NCBI GenBank assembly: GCA_902610515.1
Contig: CACLVZ010000001.1
Span: forward strand, 1 to 64,000
DNA: 64,000 bases
Source of the DNA: an uncultured Pelagibacteraceae bacterium
Lineage (GTDB): Bacteria > Pseudomonadota > Alphaproteobacteria > Pelagibacterales > Pelagibacteraceae
Direction: 5' to 3'
Positions 27,793 through 37,973 of this stretch are shown piece after piece (position 1 is the first letter of the stretch; each line of letters begins with the position of its first letter). A program made the position numbers and the translations under genes. The notes beneath the pieces are model-generated. The model searched no databases and was not told the DNA's origin. It saw nothing but the letters and a program-made list of their open reading frames with translations.

Positions 27793-28838
27793 TATATAAT
27801 ATCAAGACTCCACTGTTCGCCATTTAAACGTAAATTTATTTTTTCTTTTTTAAGTTCATTTATTATATTGTTAACTTTACCAAGAAACTTTATTTTTAGT
27901 ATCACAAACTCATTGTTAAATTCTTGAATAAATATTTTTTCTACTAAATCTATTTGTTCCACTCTTTTTTTTAGTCCTACTAAACTATTTTTTTTATTTA
28001 TCTTAAATTTAGCATTTAGAAAAGACGGGGTTCGGATATCAATTAAATTTTGAGATTTTACAATATTTACTAATTCATTTTTAATATCGATAATAATTTT
28101 TTCGTGTAGCTCATTTTTTTCCAATTTATAATTTTTTATTTCCAAACTTTTATTTATTTTTTTTCCTAATATATTTGTTTTAAGAAAAACTTTTTTAATT
28201 TTTGAATTATTTTCCGTTATTAAAACTATTCCTAAATTTTTATTTGAATATTCATTAAATAGATTAACGAGATTTAAGTCTTCTAAATTGCCCTTTGATT
28301 TATTCACTTTTTGAATTATCTCAATGTTCTCAATAGGTAATATAAAGTCAACTATTTCGCTTTCAAATGAAACCTTATTCCATCTATCATAGAAAAAATT
28401 TTTTGCATAAATGTTTAGTTCTTCATCTTTTTTAAATATTGGAAGTAAATAAAATTCACTTTCGATTAAATTTGAATAAAGAATGTTTCTCTTATAAAAA
28501 AGATTGTGAATTTTAGCTTTATCAAAAAATATATTAAAAACTTTAATGGATTTATTTAAATCATCCACTTCATCAAAAGTTTGATAGTAAGCTACTAATT
28601 CTTCAATATCTGATAAATTTAGATCATCGAGTCTCTTTTTGTCCTCTTTTAAAAGAATTCTCTCGATTAAAACTGAAAAACCTTTCTTCATTGCTTGGCT
28701 GGTTAAATTGTTAATATTTTTAGAAGGTGTGTTGACTATTTTAATATTATTAACATCAAATAATCTATTTTCAGACAAAACATTTCCAGTTTTAGAAAAA
28801 ATAACTAGAATAAAAATCATTAATTTAAAAAATTTCAT
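27792..28838 (-). CDS. DUF2066 domain protein, exported
   Basis: 348 aa with a signal peptide (residues 1-~22, ending near VLSEN), so probably periplasmic. The N-terminal domain (NNLTSQAMKKGFSVLIERIL) matches DUF2066; the rest is Asn/Lys/Ile-rich with few landmarks. Function is unknown in the family. It precedes hda and is divergent from purM with only 23 bp between start codons. Confidence 0.72.
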   Translation of the reverse strand: MKFFKLMIFILVIFSKTGNVLSENRLFDVNNIKIVNTPSKNINNLTSQAMKKGFSVLIERILLKEDKKRLDDLNLSDIEELVAYYQTFDEVDDLNKSIKVFNIFFDKAKIHNLFYKRNILYSNLIESEFYLLPIFKKDEELNIYAKNFFYDRWNKVSFESEIVDFILPIENIEIIQKVNKSKGNLEDLNLVNLFNEYSNKNLGIVLITENNSKIKKVFLKTNILGKKINKSLEIKNYKLEKNELHEKIIIDIKNELVNIVKSQNLIDIRTPSFLNAKFKINKKNSLVGLKKRVEQIDLVEKIFIQEFNNEFVILKIKFLGKVNNIINELKKEKINLRLNGEQWSLDII

Positions 28839-28861
28839 AGAAAATAAATATCAATATACCA

Positions 28862-29890
28862 ATGAAAAAAATACAAAATAGCTATAAAAAAAGTGGTGTA
28901 AATATTCCATTAGCTAATAAATTAGTAAAACATATTTCAATAGTAACTAAAAAAGGTGTCAAAAAAGGGAATAATACTTTTGATAAATTAAATATTGGAG
29001 GCTTTGGTTCTTTATATGACTTAAGTGCTTCAAAAATTAAAGATCCAATAATTGTATCTTGCACAGATGGGGTCGGTACAAAAGTTGAGTTAGCAAATAA
29101 ATATAAAAAATTCGACAAGATAGGAATAGATCTTGTAGCAATGTGCGTAAATGATCTAATAGTCCAAGGTGCTAAACCTCTTTTTTTTTTAGATTATATT
29201 GCTACCGGTAAATTAAACTTAATTAAAACCAAAAAAATTTTAAGTGGTATCGTTAAAGGATGTAAAATATCCGAATGTAAACTTATAGGAGGTGAAACTG
29301 CAGAAATGCCAGGTGTGTACGAAAAAAATAAATTTGATTTAGCAGGTTTCAGTGTAGGTATTGTTTCAAAGAAAAAAATACTCTCAAAAGAAAATGTTAA
29401 ATCTGGCGATGTTATTTTAGCAGTGCCTTCAAGTGGTATTCATTCAAATGGTTACTCTTTGGTCAGAACAATTATTAAAAACCAAAAATTATCGAAAAAA
29501 ATCAAAAATGACCTATTAATTCCTACTAAGATTTACTCAAGAGAGATAGTTCAATTATCAAAAAAAAAACTAATACATGCTGCTGCACATATTACTGGAG
29601 GCGGATTAATCGAGAATTTAATGAGGTCTATCCCAAGTGAATTATCATTAAATATTGATTTGTCAAAAATTAAAATTGGAAGAATATTTAAATGGATAAA
29701 ATCTCAAAATATATCTGACCGAGAAATGATGAGAACTTTTAATTGTGGTGTTGGTTTTTGTATTATCTCTCCGAGAGAAAATATAAAAAAAATTCAAAAG
29801 CACTTTGCCAAAAAATACTATCCTTATGAAATAGGTTTTATATCAAGCAATAAAAAAAAAATTAATTTGTCCAATAATTTAAAATGGTAA
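28862..29890 (+). CDS. purM: Phosphoribosylformylglycinamidine cyclo-ligase (AIR synthetase)
   Basis: 342 aa; makes aminoimidazole ribonucleotide from FGAM in purine synthesis. SYKKSGVNIPLANKLV begins exactly where the family does, supporting the start. GGFGSLYDLS, SCTDGVGTKVELA, CVNDLIVQGAKPLFFLDY and the Gly-rich GGETAEMPGVY are conserved. It overlaps purN by 7 nt, a standard purM-purN pair. Confidence 0.97.
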   Translation: MKKIQNSYKKSGVNIPLANKLVKHISIVTKKGVKKGNNTFDKLNIGGFGSLYDLSASKIKDPIIVSCTDGVGTKVELANKYKKFDKIGIDLVAMCVNDLIVQGAKPLFFLDYIATGKLNLIKTKKILSGIVKGCKISECKLIGGETAEMPGVYEKNKFDLAGFSVGIVSKKKILSKENVKSGDVILAVPSSGIHSNGYSLVRTIIKNQKLSKKIKNDLLIPTKIYSREIVQLSKKKLIHAAAHITGGGLIENLMRSIPSELSLNIDLSKIKIGRIFKWIKSQNISDREMMRTFNCGVGFCIISPRENIKKIQKHFAKKYYPYEIGFISSNKKKINLSNNLKW

Positions 29891-30453
29891 AAAAAAAAAC
29901 TTGCATTTTTATTTCTGGAAACGGTTCTAATCTTAATAATTTGATAAAAAATTCAAGAGACTACGTTTTTCCAATCTCGGTAAGTCTTGTAATAAGCGAT
30001 AATCCTTCCGCGGGTGGAATTAAGTTTGCTAGAAAAAACTCAATACCTTTTATTTTAATCAATACTAAAACAAGAAGTTACGAAAATAAAATTTTGCAAA
30101 ATTTAAGAAAATATAAAATTTCTATAATTTGTTTAGCTGGTTTCATGAAAATTCTCTCAAAAAAATTTTTATCAAATTTTAGATACAAGGTATTAAATAT
30201 TCATCCATCGCTTTTACCGAAATTTAAAGGTTTAAATACTTATTATAGAATTATAAAAAATAAAGAAAAAAAAACAGGGTGCACAGTACATTTAGTTAAT
30301 GAAAAACTTGATGGTGGAAAAATTATTGTTCAGAAAAGTTTTTTTATTTCAGAAAATGATGATGAAAAAAAACTAAAATTTAAGACGCAAAGACTAGAAT
30401 ACGCTGCTTATCCTGAGGCAATTATCAAATTGCTCAGGTATACTAATTCCTGA
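29884..30453 (+). CDS. purN: Phosphoribosylglycinamide formyltransferase
   Basis: 189 aa. Transfers formyl from 10-formyl-THF to GAR. ISGNGSNLNNLI binds GAR phosphate; the catalytic Asn-x-His is in NIHPSLLPKFKG, and the Asp is in GCTVHLVNEKLDGGKII. Length is slightly shorter than E. coli PurN (212). The stop overlaps ndk by 11 nt tail to tail. Confidence 0.96.
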   Translation: MVKKKTCIFISGNGSNLNNLIKNSRDYVFPISVSLVISDNPSAGGIKFARKNSIPFILINTKTRSYENKILQNLRKYKISIICLAGFMKILSKKFLSNFRYKVLNIHPSLLPKFKGLNTYYRIIKNKEKKTGCTVHLVNEKLDGGKIIVQKSFFISENDDEKKLKFKTQRLEYAAYPEAIIKLLRYTNS

Positions 30454-30853
30454 AAAAAAAGTCTATTTCTCTCTTGGCGTTATCTAAAGAGTCCGAACCA
30501 TGAACTGAATTTTTATCAATTGAAATTCCATATAACTTTCTTATGGTGTTCTCATCCGCATTTTTTGGATCTGTAGCCCCCATTAATTTTCTGTTTAGTG
30601 ATACAGCATTTTCACCCTCTAAAATCATAACCATAATTGGTCCTGATGATAGATAAGAACATAGTGCATCATAAAAGGGTTTTGATTGATGAACTTTATA
30701 AAATTCTGCAGCTTCCTCTTTTGACAAGTGAATTTTTTTACTCTCTTTTACAATTAAATTATTTTTTAAAAAAATAGTTTTTATATTTTCGGTAAGATTT
30801 CTCTCAACGGCATCGGGTTTAACAATTGAAAGAGTTTGTTCTAGCTTACTCAT
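30443..30853 (-). CDS. ndk: Nucleoside diphosphate kinase
   Basis: 136 aa; balances NTP pools through a phosphohistidine. ERNLTENI, the substrate-binding stretch [10 protein letters not shown] and the active His118 in [15 protein letters not shown] are intact. ATG 30853 ([15 protein letters not shown]) fits the family and lies inside the pepA stop (8-nt overlap, with GAAG upstream as a weak RBS). A start five codons upstream would be non-standard. Confidence 0.96.
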   Translation of the reverse strand: MSKLEQTLSIVKPDAVERNLTENIKTIFLKNNLIVKESKKIHLSKEEAAEFYKVHQSKPFYDALCSYLSSGPIMVMILEGENAVSLNRKLMGATDPKNADENTIRKLYGISIDKNSVHGSDSLDNAKREIDFFFRN

Positions 30854-32303
30854 AATTATCTTCAACAAACTGATTCAATAGTCGTACTCCAAATCCTGTT
30901 GCACCACCTGAATTGAGAGCTCCACCATATTTTGAAAAAGCCATACCTGCTATATCAAGATGAGCCCAAGGTGTTTTGTTAATTATAAATCTTTGTAGAA
31001 ATTGTGCAGCAGTGGTTGATCCTGCTCCACCTACGTAGTTTATATTCTGCACATCGGCATTTTTCGAATTCATTAGTTTATCGTAATTTTTATGTAATGG
31101 CATTCTCCAAACTTTTTCTTCAACTTTTTCTCCAGCTTTAAAAATTTGTTCAGATAATTTGTCATTATTTGAAAATAAACCAGCATATTCTGAGCCTAAA
31201 CAAACTATTATAGCTCCTGTTAGAGTAGCCAAGTCAATAATAAATTTTGGCTTAAATTTTTTTTCAGTGAAAGTTAACGCGTCAGCTAACACAAGCCTGC
31301 CTTCAGCATCTGTGTTCAAAACTTCTATAGTTTTGCCACTATAAGATTTTACGATATCTCCTGGTCTTTGCGCATTACCACTTACCATATTTTCTACAAG
31401 ACCTACGACTCCAACAGCATTTGTTTTTGCTTTTCTAATTGCAAGATTTTTCATCAAACCAACGACGGATGCTGATCCTGCCATGTCATATGTCATGTCT
31501 TCCATAAACTTAGCTGGTTTTAAAGAATAACCACCAGTGTCGAAACAAACTCCTTTTCCAACAAAGGCAAGTGGTTTTGATCCACTTTTTTTTCCATTCC
31601 ATTCCATCGTCACTAAATATGATCCTCTAATACTTCCTTGACCCACGCCAAGCAACGCATGCATTCCAAGTTTCTTTAATTTTTTTCTATCGTAAATTGT
31701 TACTTTTAAACCTAATTTTCTCAATGAAATTAATCTCTTTGCGTATTCGTCGGGATGCAAGATATTTCCTGGTTCAGAGACTAAATCTCTTGCAAAAAAA
31801 GTACCTTCCTCTAAAGCTTTGAATCTCAAAAGATGTTGTGATGACACTTTGTTTCTATTTCCTATAACATTTAAAGAAATGTTCCTTAAATCTTTTTTAG
31901 TTTTATATTTTTTAAACTCATAAGATTTTAGTTTTATTCCATGGAGGAAATAAGCTAAGAATTTTTCATGCTTGCTGCTTAAACTGTCAGAAATTATAAA
32001 ATAGTCTGCATTTTTTCCTGTGTTAATACGACTATAAAATTCGCCACCTAGGTTTTCAATATCTGAAATTTTTAAATTATTTTTAATTGATAATAAAATA
32101 ATTTTTTTTTTTGAATTTAGTTCAAAAACAAGTATGTTTTTTTTAAGATCACTTGTTTTAAGTATGTCATTAATATAATGAAATTCAGAATTTGATAAAT
32201 GGTTTTTTAAATTGCTAATTTGAAATTTGTCATTAGAAAATAAAACTATATTTTTTTCAGAAAAACTGATTTTTTTTTTTAAGTGATTAATTCGAATAGA
32301 CAT
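30846..32303 (-). CDS. pepA: Leucyl aminopeptidase (M17)
   Basis: 485 aa cytosolic metallo-aminopeptidase. The C-terminal catalytic domain has [16 protein letters not shown] (metal-binding Lys and Asp), [11 protein letters not shown] and the signature [14 protein letters not shown]. The N-terminal ~165 residues are divergent, as usual. The sequence is complete. Divergent from lptF across 130 bp, which contains a small palindrome AAATATTCGATATTT at 32345-32359. Confidence 0.95.
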   Translation of the reverse strand: MSIRINHLKKKISFSEKNIVLFSNDKFQISNLKNHLSNSEFHYINDILKTSDLKKNILVFELNSKKKIILLSIKNNLKISDIENLGGEFYSRINTGKNADYFIISDSLSSKHEKFLAYFLHGIKLKSYEFKKYKTKKDLRNISLNVIGNRNKVSSQHLLRFKALEEGTFFARDLVSEPGNILHPDEYAKRLISLRKLGLKVTIYDRKKLKKLGMHALLGVGQGSIRGSYLVTMEWNGKKSGSKPLAFVGKGVCFDTGGYSLKPAKFMEDMTYDMAGSASVVGLMKNLAIRKAKTNAVGVVGLVENMVSGNAQRPGDIVKSYSGKTIEVLNTDAEGRLVLADALTFTEKKFKPKFIIDLATLTGAIIVCLGSEYAGLFSNNDKLSEQIFKAGEKVEEKVWRMPLHKNYDKLMNSKNADVQNINYVGGAGSTTAAQFLQRFIINKTPWAHLDIAGMAFSKYGGALNSGGATGFGVRLLNQFVEDNYE

Positions 32304-32433
32304 ATTTTTAATTTAATTTGTTAGAATGAAGCTATATAAGTCCAAATATTCGATATTTCAATGGAAAATTAGTCTTATTTAAACCTTCAGTTGAATTTAG
32401 TTTGTGGATGCATTATTTATATACAATAATTTA

Positions 32434-33558
32434 ATGCTTCAAAACAAAATTTATCAGAATTTTATATTAGAAATTTTCAAAACATTTTTCGTAATATTGT
32501 TTGGTTTATCTGTAATAGCGCTGACCGTGAGAGCTGTGGCGTTTTTAGAATTAATTGTAGATAATGGTTATCCTGTATCTACTTATTTTACATTTTCATT
32601 GCTTAATTTATTTGGAATAATTCCAAAATTTATTCCTCTTTCGTTCCTTTTATCGCTAACATTATTTATTCTTAGGCACATAAGAGACAGTGAGTTAATT
32701 ATTTTATGGACATCCGGAGTTAAAAAAATAACTGTGGTAAATTTATTCTTAGTGATCTCTTTTATAATTTTTATTTTTTACCTAATTTTAACAACTCTTT
32801 TAACTCCATTGGCTCTTAATAAATCAAGACAACTACTTAGCCAAGAACAAATTAATTCATTTTTACCAACAGTAAGAACTCAACAGTTCAATGACTCCTA
32901 TAGAGGGTTTACTTTTGTTGTAGGTAAAAAAATCAAAAATGAATTTGAGGATATTTTTTTAAATGATAAAGGAAATAATCTTAAAAATCTATCGTCTAAT
33001 ATATCGAGTGTAAACAATACAACAATTGTTGCGGAAAATGGTATTTTTGAAAACAAAAAATTATTTTTATTTAATGGACAAATAATTTCAACAAAAGAAA
33101 CTGAAACAGAAAACGAGATATTTAAATTTGAACAATTAAGTATTGACTTAGGTGATCTGTCCACTACGACTATAAAAAAACCGAAGCTTCAAGAAACGTC
33201 AACTTTAAAACTTTTAAGTTGTTTTTCAAAAGAGAAATCAATAATGGACATTTGTAATGAAGAAACTAAAAAAGAAATTTTACCAACATTAAACAGACGA
33301 ATAATTTTGCCTCTTTATATTCCGGTATTATCTTTAATTTGCTCCCTTTTGCTAATTAAAACAAAAAAAAATATTTTTAAAGAAATTGCAATATTTCTTC
33401 TAGGTTTTAGCTTATTGATTGGAATTGAAATTATTGTCAGATATACTGGCTTAAATAATATAATGAAGATAGGATTTATGTTTATTCCTTTTATTTTGAT
33501 TATTCTTACTTATATTTTTTTAATTTATAAATTTTCAAAAGAAACTATAACTAAATGA
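32434..33558 (+). CDS. lptF: LPS export permease LptF
   Basis: 374 aa inner-membrane permease of the LptB2FG exporter that extracts LPS from the inner membrane. Three N-terminal membrane segments (about residues 15-110), a periplasmic jellyroll domain and three C-terminal segments follow the YjgP/YjgQ plan. ATG 32434 (MLQNKIYQNFILEIF) is chosen over a GTG ten codons upstream because the family begins near this point. It overlaps lptG by 4 nt (ATGA). It leads a fully overlapping six-gene operon. Confidence 0.92.
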   Translation: MLQNKIYQNFILEIFKTFFVILFGLSVIALTVRAVAFLELIVDNGYPVSTYFTFSLLNLFGIIPKFIPLSFLLSLTLFILRHIRDSELIILWTSGVKKITVVNLFLVISFIIFIFYLILTTLLTPLALNKSRQLLSQEQINSFLPTVRTQQFNDSYRGFTFVVGKKIKNEFEDIFLNDKGNNLKNLSSNISSVNNTTIVAENGIFENKKLFLFNGQIISTKETETENEIFKFEQLSIDLGDLSTTTIKKPKLQETSTLKLLSCFSKEKSIMDICNEETKKEILPTLNRRIILPLYIPVLSLICSLLLIKTKKNIFKEIAIFLLGFSLLIGIEIIVRYTGLNNIMKIGFMFIPFILIILTYIFLIYKFSKETITK

Positions 33559-34646
33559 AAAATATTTTATTTGATTACTTGCTAAAAAATTTCCTTAAAT
33601 CATTTATAATGATAGTATTCGTTTTTTATTGTTTTGGTTTTATACTTAATCTTTTCGAAGAAATAGAATTTTTTAAGAATACAGATGAAAGCTTAATTTT
33701 ACCTTTAATTTTGACCGGTATATTCATCCCTAGCTTAATAGTTAAATATTTACCTTTTGTGATATTTATTTCAAGTATGGTGTTTATGACTAATATAAGA
33801 AACAATAAAGATTTATTAACTTTGAAAATTTATGGTTTTTCAAATCTAAAAATATTTTTAATATTAGCTTTTACATCTTTTGTCCTTGGCTGGATTATAT
33901 TATTTATTATAAACCCCATAACTTCATCAATGTCAAAATATTATGAAAAAACAAAATCTGATTATTCTAGAGATATTGATCATTTAGTAACTTATAATAA
34001 AAATGGTTTATGGATCAAAGAAAATCTGGTTAATGATAATCAAAGAATAATCTCTGCAGAAAAACCTGACGGGGTTGATCTTGTTGATGTAACAATTTTT
34101 CATTTAAATGATAAATCAAATTTAATAGAAAAAATTACAGCCAAGAGAGCAGATATTTCTGATAATGATTGGGTTTTAAAAGAAGTTGTCGTTTTTAAAC
34201 AAAAAAATAATATTTTAGAAAAAGAGAAATTTGATACTTTTCAAATTCAATCAATTTATAATTATGAAAAAATTACCAGTCTCTTTAAAAATTTTGATAC
34301 AATGTCATTTATTCAATTAGTAATTAATTATAATTATCTATTAAATAATGGTTACAACAAAGACTTTTTAAATCAAAGTTTACACTCTTTGCTTTCTTTA
34401 CCTTTTTTGTTACTTTTGATGACTGGGCTAGCAGCTATTCTAACAATGGGTACATTAAAAAAATCTGATAATCTAAAACTAGTTGTTTTGGGATTAATAA
34501 TAAGCGTACTAATGTTTTATTTTAAAGACTTATCTTTGGCTTTAGGTCAAACTGGAAGAATACCACTTATATTAGCAGTCTGGGCTCCAGTCATAGCTTT
34601 AAGTTTATTCACATTTATTGGGGTTTTACAAATAAATGAAAAATAA
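33555..34646 (+). CDS. lptG: LPS export permease LptG
   Basis: 363 aa partner of LptF in the LptB2FG transporter. N-terminal membrane helices (FLKSFIMIVFVFYCFGFIL and others), a central periplasmic domain (NGLWIKENLVN is typical of LptG), and C-terminal helices with LPFLLLLMTGLAAILTMG are visible. It overlaps lptD by 11 nt. Confidence 0.94.
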   Translation: MKNILFDYLLKNFLKSFIMIVFVFYCFGFILNLFEEIEFFKNTDESLILPLILTGIFIPSLIVKYLPFVIFISSMVFMTNIRNNKDLLTLKIYGFSNLKIFLILAFTSFVLGWIILFIINPITSSMSKYYEKTKSDYSRDIDHLVTYNKNGLWIKENLVNDNQRIISAEKPDGVDLVDVTIFHLNDKSNLIEKITAKRADISDNDWVLKEVVVFKQKNNILEKEKFDTFQIQSIYNYEKITSLFKNFDTMSFIQLVINYNYLLNNGYNKDFLNQSLHSLLSLPFLLLLMTGLAAILTMGTLKKSDNLKLVVLGLIISVLMFYFKDLSLALGQTGRIPLILAVWAPVIALSLFTFIGVLQINEK

Positions 34647-37038
34647 TATCTTAATCATATTAACAATAATTTTGTTTCATTCAACTGTGATAGCTGAAAA
34701 CCTTAGGATTGAAGCTAGAAATATTACACTAGACAAAAATAAAGAAATTTCAATTTTCGAGAATAACGTAGTAATCCAAACTTCAGAAGGAAATAAAATA
34801 TTTAGTGATTACGCTGAGTATAATAAAAAAAACCAATTTGTAATATTAAAACAAAATATCATTGTAGAAGATATGAAGGGAAACAGGATTAATACAGAGT
34901 ATGCCGACTATGACGATAAATCAAAAATTTTTAAAACTTTAGGCAAAACGGAAATTATAACTTCAGATAAATACGTCGTTGAAGGTAAAGATATAATTAT
35001 AGATAATTTAGCGCAGTCAATAAAATCATCTAAAAACACAGTAATTACTGATAAAGAAAATAACAAAATTTATTTACAAAACTTTGAGTATATTACCAAA
35101 GAAAATATTTTTAAGTCAGTTGGAGAAGTATCAATTAAAGACAAAAAAAATAATACTTACGAGTTTTCTCAAATTTATATAGATACAAAAAAAAAAGAGA
35201 TTCTTGGTGCAGATATTAAAGCTTATTTAAACGATAAAGATTTTAAAATAAATACACAAAACAAGCCAAGAATATTTGCTAATAGCATGGAGATTAAAAA
35301 AGAAACAAAATCTTTTAGTAAAAGTATTTTTACAATTTGTGATTACAGGAACAATGACAAATGTCCACCTTGGACAATACAATCATCTAAAATGTTACAT
35401 GATAATAAAAAGAAAACAATTTATTATACTAATGCTGTAATTAAGATTTATGACATACCTATTTTTTACTTTCCAAAATTATTCCATCCAGATCCAACAG
35501 TAGAAAGAAGAACAGGTTTTTTACTTCCTATTTTAACAAGATCAAAAAACTTAGGCCAAGGTTTAGTTGCGCCATTTTTTTGGGATTTAAATAAAGATAA
35601 AAATCTTACAATAACTAATAAATTATATGTTACTGAAAATCCATTGATAATGGCTGAGTACCATCAAGTTTTTAAAAATTCTAATTTTAAGTTAGATGTA
35701 GGTTTTACTGATGGTTACAAGAAAACAAATGCTAAAAAAAGGCCAGGAGCAAAATCACATTTTTTTACTAAATTTGAAAAATTTATTAGTAGTAGTCAAG
35801 AAAAAGAAACAAAATTAACTTTGAAGGTTGAAAATGTTTCAAATGATAAATATCTAAAGCTTTATGAGATTAAGTCGGATCTAGTTGACTATAGTAAAGA
35901 TACACTTGAAAGTTCTATTGATTTTACCCATGAAGATGAAGATACATTTTTTGGTCTAAATGCAAGTATTTATGAAACACTAAAGGATGATTATAATGAC
36001 AAATATGAATATATATTGCCAGAATTAACTTATGATAAAAATTTAATAAGTAATAATCAATTAGGTATCTTAGATTATCAAGCTAACTATAAATATCATA
36101 ATTTTGATACAAACAAATCTAAGAATTTCTTTGTAAATGATTTTAATTGGAATTCAAAAACTATAAATCTAGTATCAGGTTTAAAAGGAAAATTTTTAGG
36201 GAATTTTAGGAATATAAATTATGAGGTTAAAAATGTTGAAAATTTTAAAAATGAAACTTCTACTGAACTACATGCTGCTCTAGGATACTTGTCAGAAATC
36301 GATTTTGTCAAAAAAAAGGATAGCTCAAGTCATTTATTAACACCAAAAATGTTACTAAGATTATCCCCAGGTAATATGAGGAAAGAAATTGATGGTTCAA
36401 GACTGGACCCTGACAATGCTTTTCATTTTAATAGATTGAATAATACAGATGCTTTTGAAACCGGTATAAGTACTACTTTAGGTTTTGATTATAAAATTAA
36501 AAAAAGCGGTGAAAATATTTTTGATTTTTCAGTAGCGCAAGTAATAAATGCAAAAGAAAATAAAAAAATGCCTTCGATAACAGGTATGGACGAAAAACTC
36601 TCAGATTTTGTGGGAAGTACAAGCTTTAAAATGAGTGATAACTTTATACTAAAGTACGATTTTGCTTTGGATCAAAATTATTCTGATTTTAATTACAATA
36701 GTATTGGGGGAAATTTTGATTTTAATCCTCTTAAATTAGATGTTAATTATTTACAAGAAAAAAAACATATTGGAGATCAAGATTATTTGAAATCTAAGTT
36801 AGGATATGAAAATAACAAAACATCTATCTTTTTAGAAAATAAAAGAAATTTAATAACTAATTCATCAGAATATTATAATTTAAGTTATGAATATATAAAT
36901 GATTGTTTAAGAGCAGGTCTAGTTTACAGAAGAGAGTTTTATACAGACTCAGAACTCGAACCAAAAAATTCTTTAATGTTTAAAGTTACTCTGACTCCTT
37001 TCGGAGGTCTAGAAACACCCACGTTTATAAGTCAGTAA
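34636..37038 (+). CDS. lptD: LPS-assembly outer-membrane protein LptD
   Basis: 800 aa. Signal peptide (residues 1-~20), N-terminal OstA/LptA-like periplasmic domain (repeated short strands with EARNITLDKN, NKIFSDYAEYN), then a C-terminal beta-barrel that inserts LPS into the outer leaflet. Conserved CDYRNNDKCPPWTI and FYFPKLFHPDPTVERRTGFLLP mark the junction. Only three cysteines are present: two in the CDYRNNDKC segment and one near the C-terminus (NDCLRAGL). That still allows one non-consecutive disulfide. It shares one base with surA. Confidence 0.94.
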   Translation: MKNNILIILTIILFHSTVIAENLRIEARNITLDKNKEISIFENNVVIQTSEGNKIFSDYAEYNKKNQFVILKQNIIVEDMKGNRINTEYADYDDKSKIFKTLGKTEIITSDKYVVEGKDIIIDNLAQSIKSSKNTVITDKENNKIYLQNFEYITKENIFKSVGEVSIKDKKNNTYEFSQIYIDTKKKEILGADIKAYLNDKDFKINTQNKPRIFANSMEIKKETKSFSKSIFTICDYRNNDKCPPWTIQSSKMLHDNKKKTIYYTNAVIKIYDIPIFYFPKLFHPDPTVERRTGFLLPILTRSKNLGQGLVAPFFWDLNKDKNLTITNKLYVTENPLIMAEYHQVFKNSNFKLDVGFTDGYKKTNAKKRPGAKSHFFTKFEKFISSSQEKETKLTLKVENVSNDKYLKLYEIKSDLVDYSKDTLESSIDFTHEDEDTFFGLNASIYETLKDDYNDKYEYILPELTYDKNLISNNQLGILDYQANYKYHNFDTNKSKNFFVNDFNWNSKTINLVSGLKGKFLGNFRNINYEVKNVENFKNETSTELHAALGYLSEIDFVKKKDSSSHLLTPKMLLRLSPGNMRKEIDGSRLDPDNAFHFNRLNNTDAFETGISTTLGFDYKIKKSGENIFDFSVAQVINAKENKKMPSITGMDEKLSDFVGSTSFKMSDNFILKYDFALDQNYSDFNYNSIGGNFDFNPLKLDVNYLQEKKHIGDQDYLKSKLGYENNKTSIFLENKRNLITNSSEYYNLSYEYINDCLRAGLVYRREFYTDSELEPKNSLMFKVTLTPFGGLETPTFISQ

Positions 37039-37973
37039 TGAAGTATAAAATAACATTATTATCTTTAATAATTATTTTTTTTTCTATATTGAACTCAAGT
37101 TCCTTATATTCAAAAATTAAAACCAATATTGTTGTTTTTGTTGGAAATGAAATTATTACAAATTTTGAAATTAAAAATAAAATCTTAACTTCGCTGATGT
37201 TAGCTAAAGTAGAATTAAATCAAAAAAACATAGACAGCTACAAAAAACAGGCTTTGAACTCATTAATTGATTTAAAATTGAAAAAGAAAGAATTGTCTAA
37301 ATATAATTTTAGAGCTGAAGACAGCGAAGTAAATAAATATATAAATTCAATTTCTTCTAATAATGTAATTGAATTTAAAAATAATTTTTCTAATAACGAT
37401 TTGAGTTTCTCTTTATTTGTTGAAGAAATTAAAATTGAGTTGAAATGGAGAAAACTTATATATGAAATTTTTAAAGAAAGAGTTAGATCTACCGAAAAAT
37501 CCGTGGAAAAGGAGTTGGATGAAATTATTAAGAAACAATCTCAAATAGTTGAGTACAAGGTTTCAGAAATTGAGATAGAGCTTCAAAAAGATGAAAAAGA
37601 AATCGATCAAATAGAAAAAATTAAAAAATTTATAAATCAGATAGGATTTGAAAATACAGCACTAAAATATAGCTCATCTTCAAGTGCAGAGCAAAAAGGA
37701 GACTTAGGTTGGGTAAAAGAAAATGCATTATCAAAACCAGTTCATGAAATTATAAAAGGCTTAGAAATAGGTGCGGTAAGCAAACCAATAAAAAAATTGA
37801 ACAAAATAACATTTTTAAAATTAGTGGACAAAAAAAAGATCTCGATTGACTCGAAAAATAAAGAGAAAATAAAAAATGATCTTATAGCGGCTAAAGAAAA
37901 TGATTTATTCATCTTATATTCAAGTAGTTATTTATCAAGATTAAAAAATAATACACTTATTGAATACAAATGA
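37038..37973 (+). CDS. surA: SurA-like periplasmic peptidyl-prolyl isomerase
   Basis: 311 aa with a signal peptide (residues 1-~24). An N-terminal SurA chaperone domain (VFVGNEIITNFEIKNK, KQALNSLIDLKLKKKEL) precedes one parvulin (PpiC) domain around residues 165-275 (ENTALKYSSSSSAEQKGDLGWVKENAL). E. coli SurA has two parvulin domains; one is usual in alphaproteobacteria. It chaperones outer-membrane proteins such as LptD, which it directly follows. It overlaps pdxA by 4 nt. Confidence 0.88.
   Translation: MKYKITLLSLIIIFFSILNSSSLYSKIKTNIVVFVGNEIITNFEIKNKILTSLMLAKVELNQKNIDSYKKQALNSLIDLKLKKKELSKYNFRAEDSEVNKYINSISSNNVIEFKNNFSNNDLSFSLFVEEIKIELKWRKLIYEIFKERVRSTEKSVEKELDEIIKKQSQIVEYKVSEIEIELQKDEKEIDQIEKIKKFINQIGFENTALKYSSSSSAEQKGDLGWVKENALSKPVHEIIKGLEIGAVSKPIKKLNKITFLKLVDKKKISIDSKNKEKIKNDLIAAKENDLFILYSSSYLSRLKNNTLIEYK

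Noticed and set aside
32345-32359. AAATATTCGATATTT palindrome between pepA and lptF, as an operator
   Set aside because: Only 6-bp arms of A/T composition, with no clear promoter alignment; mentioned under pepA but not called.
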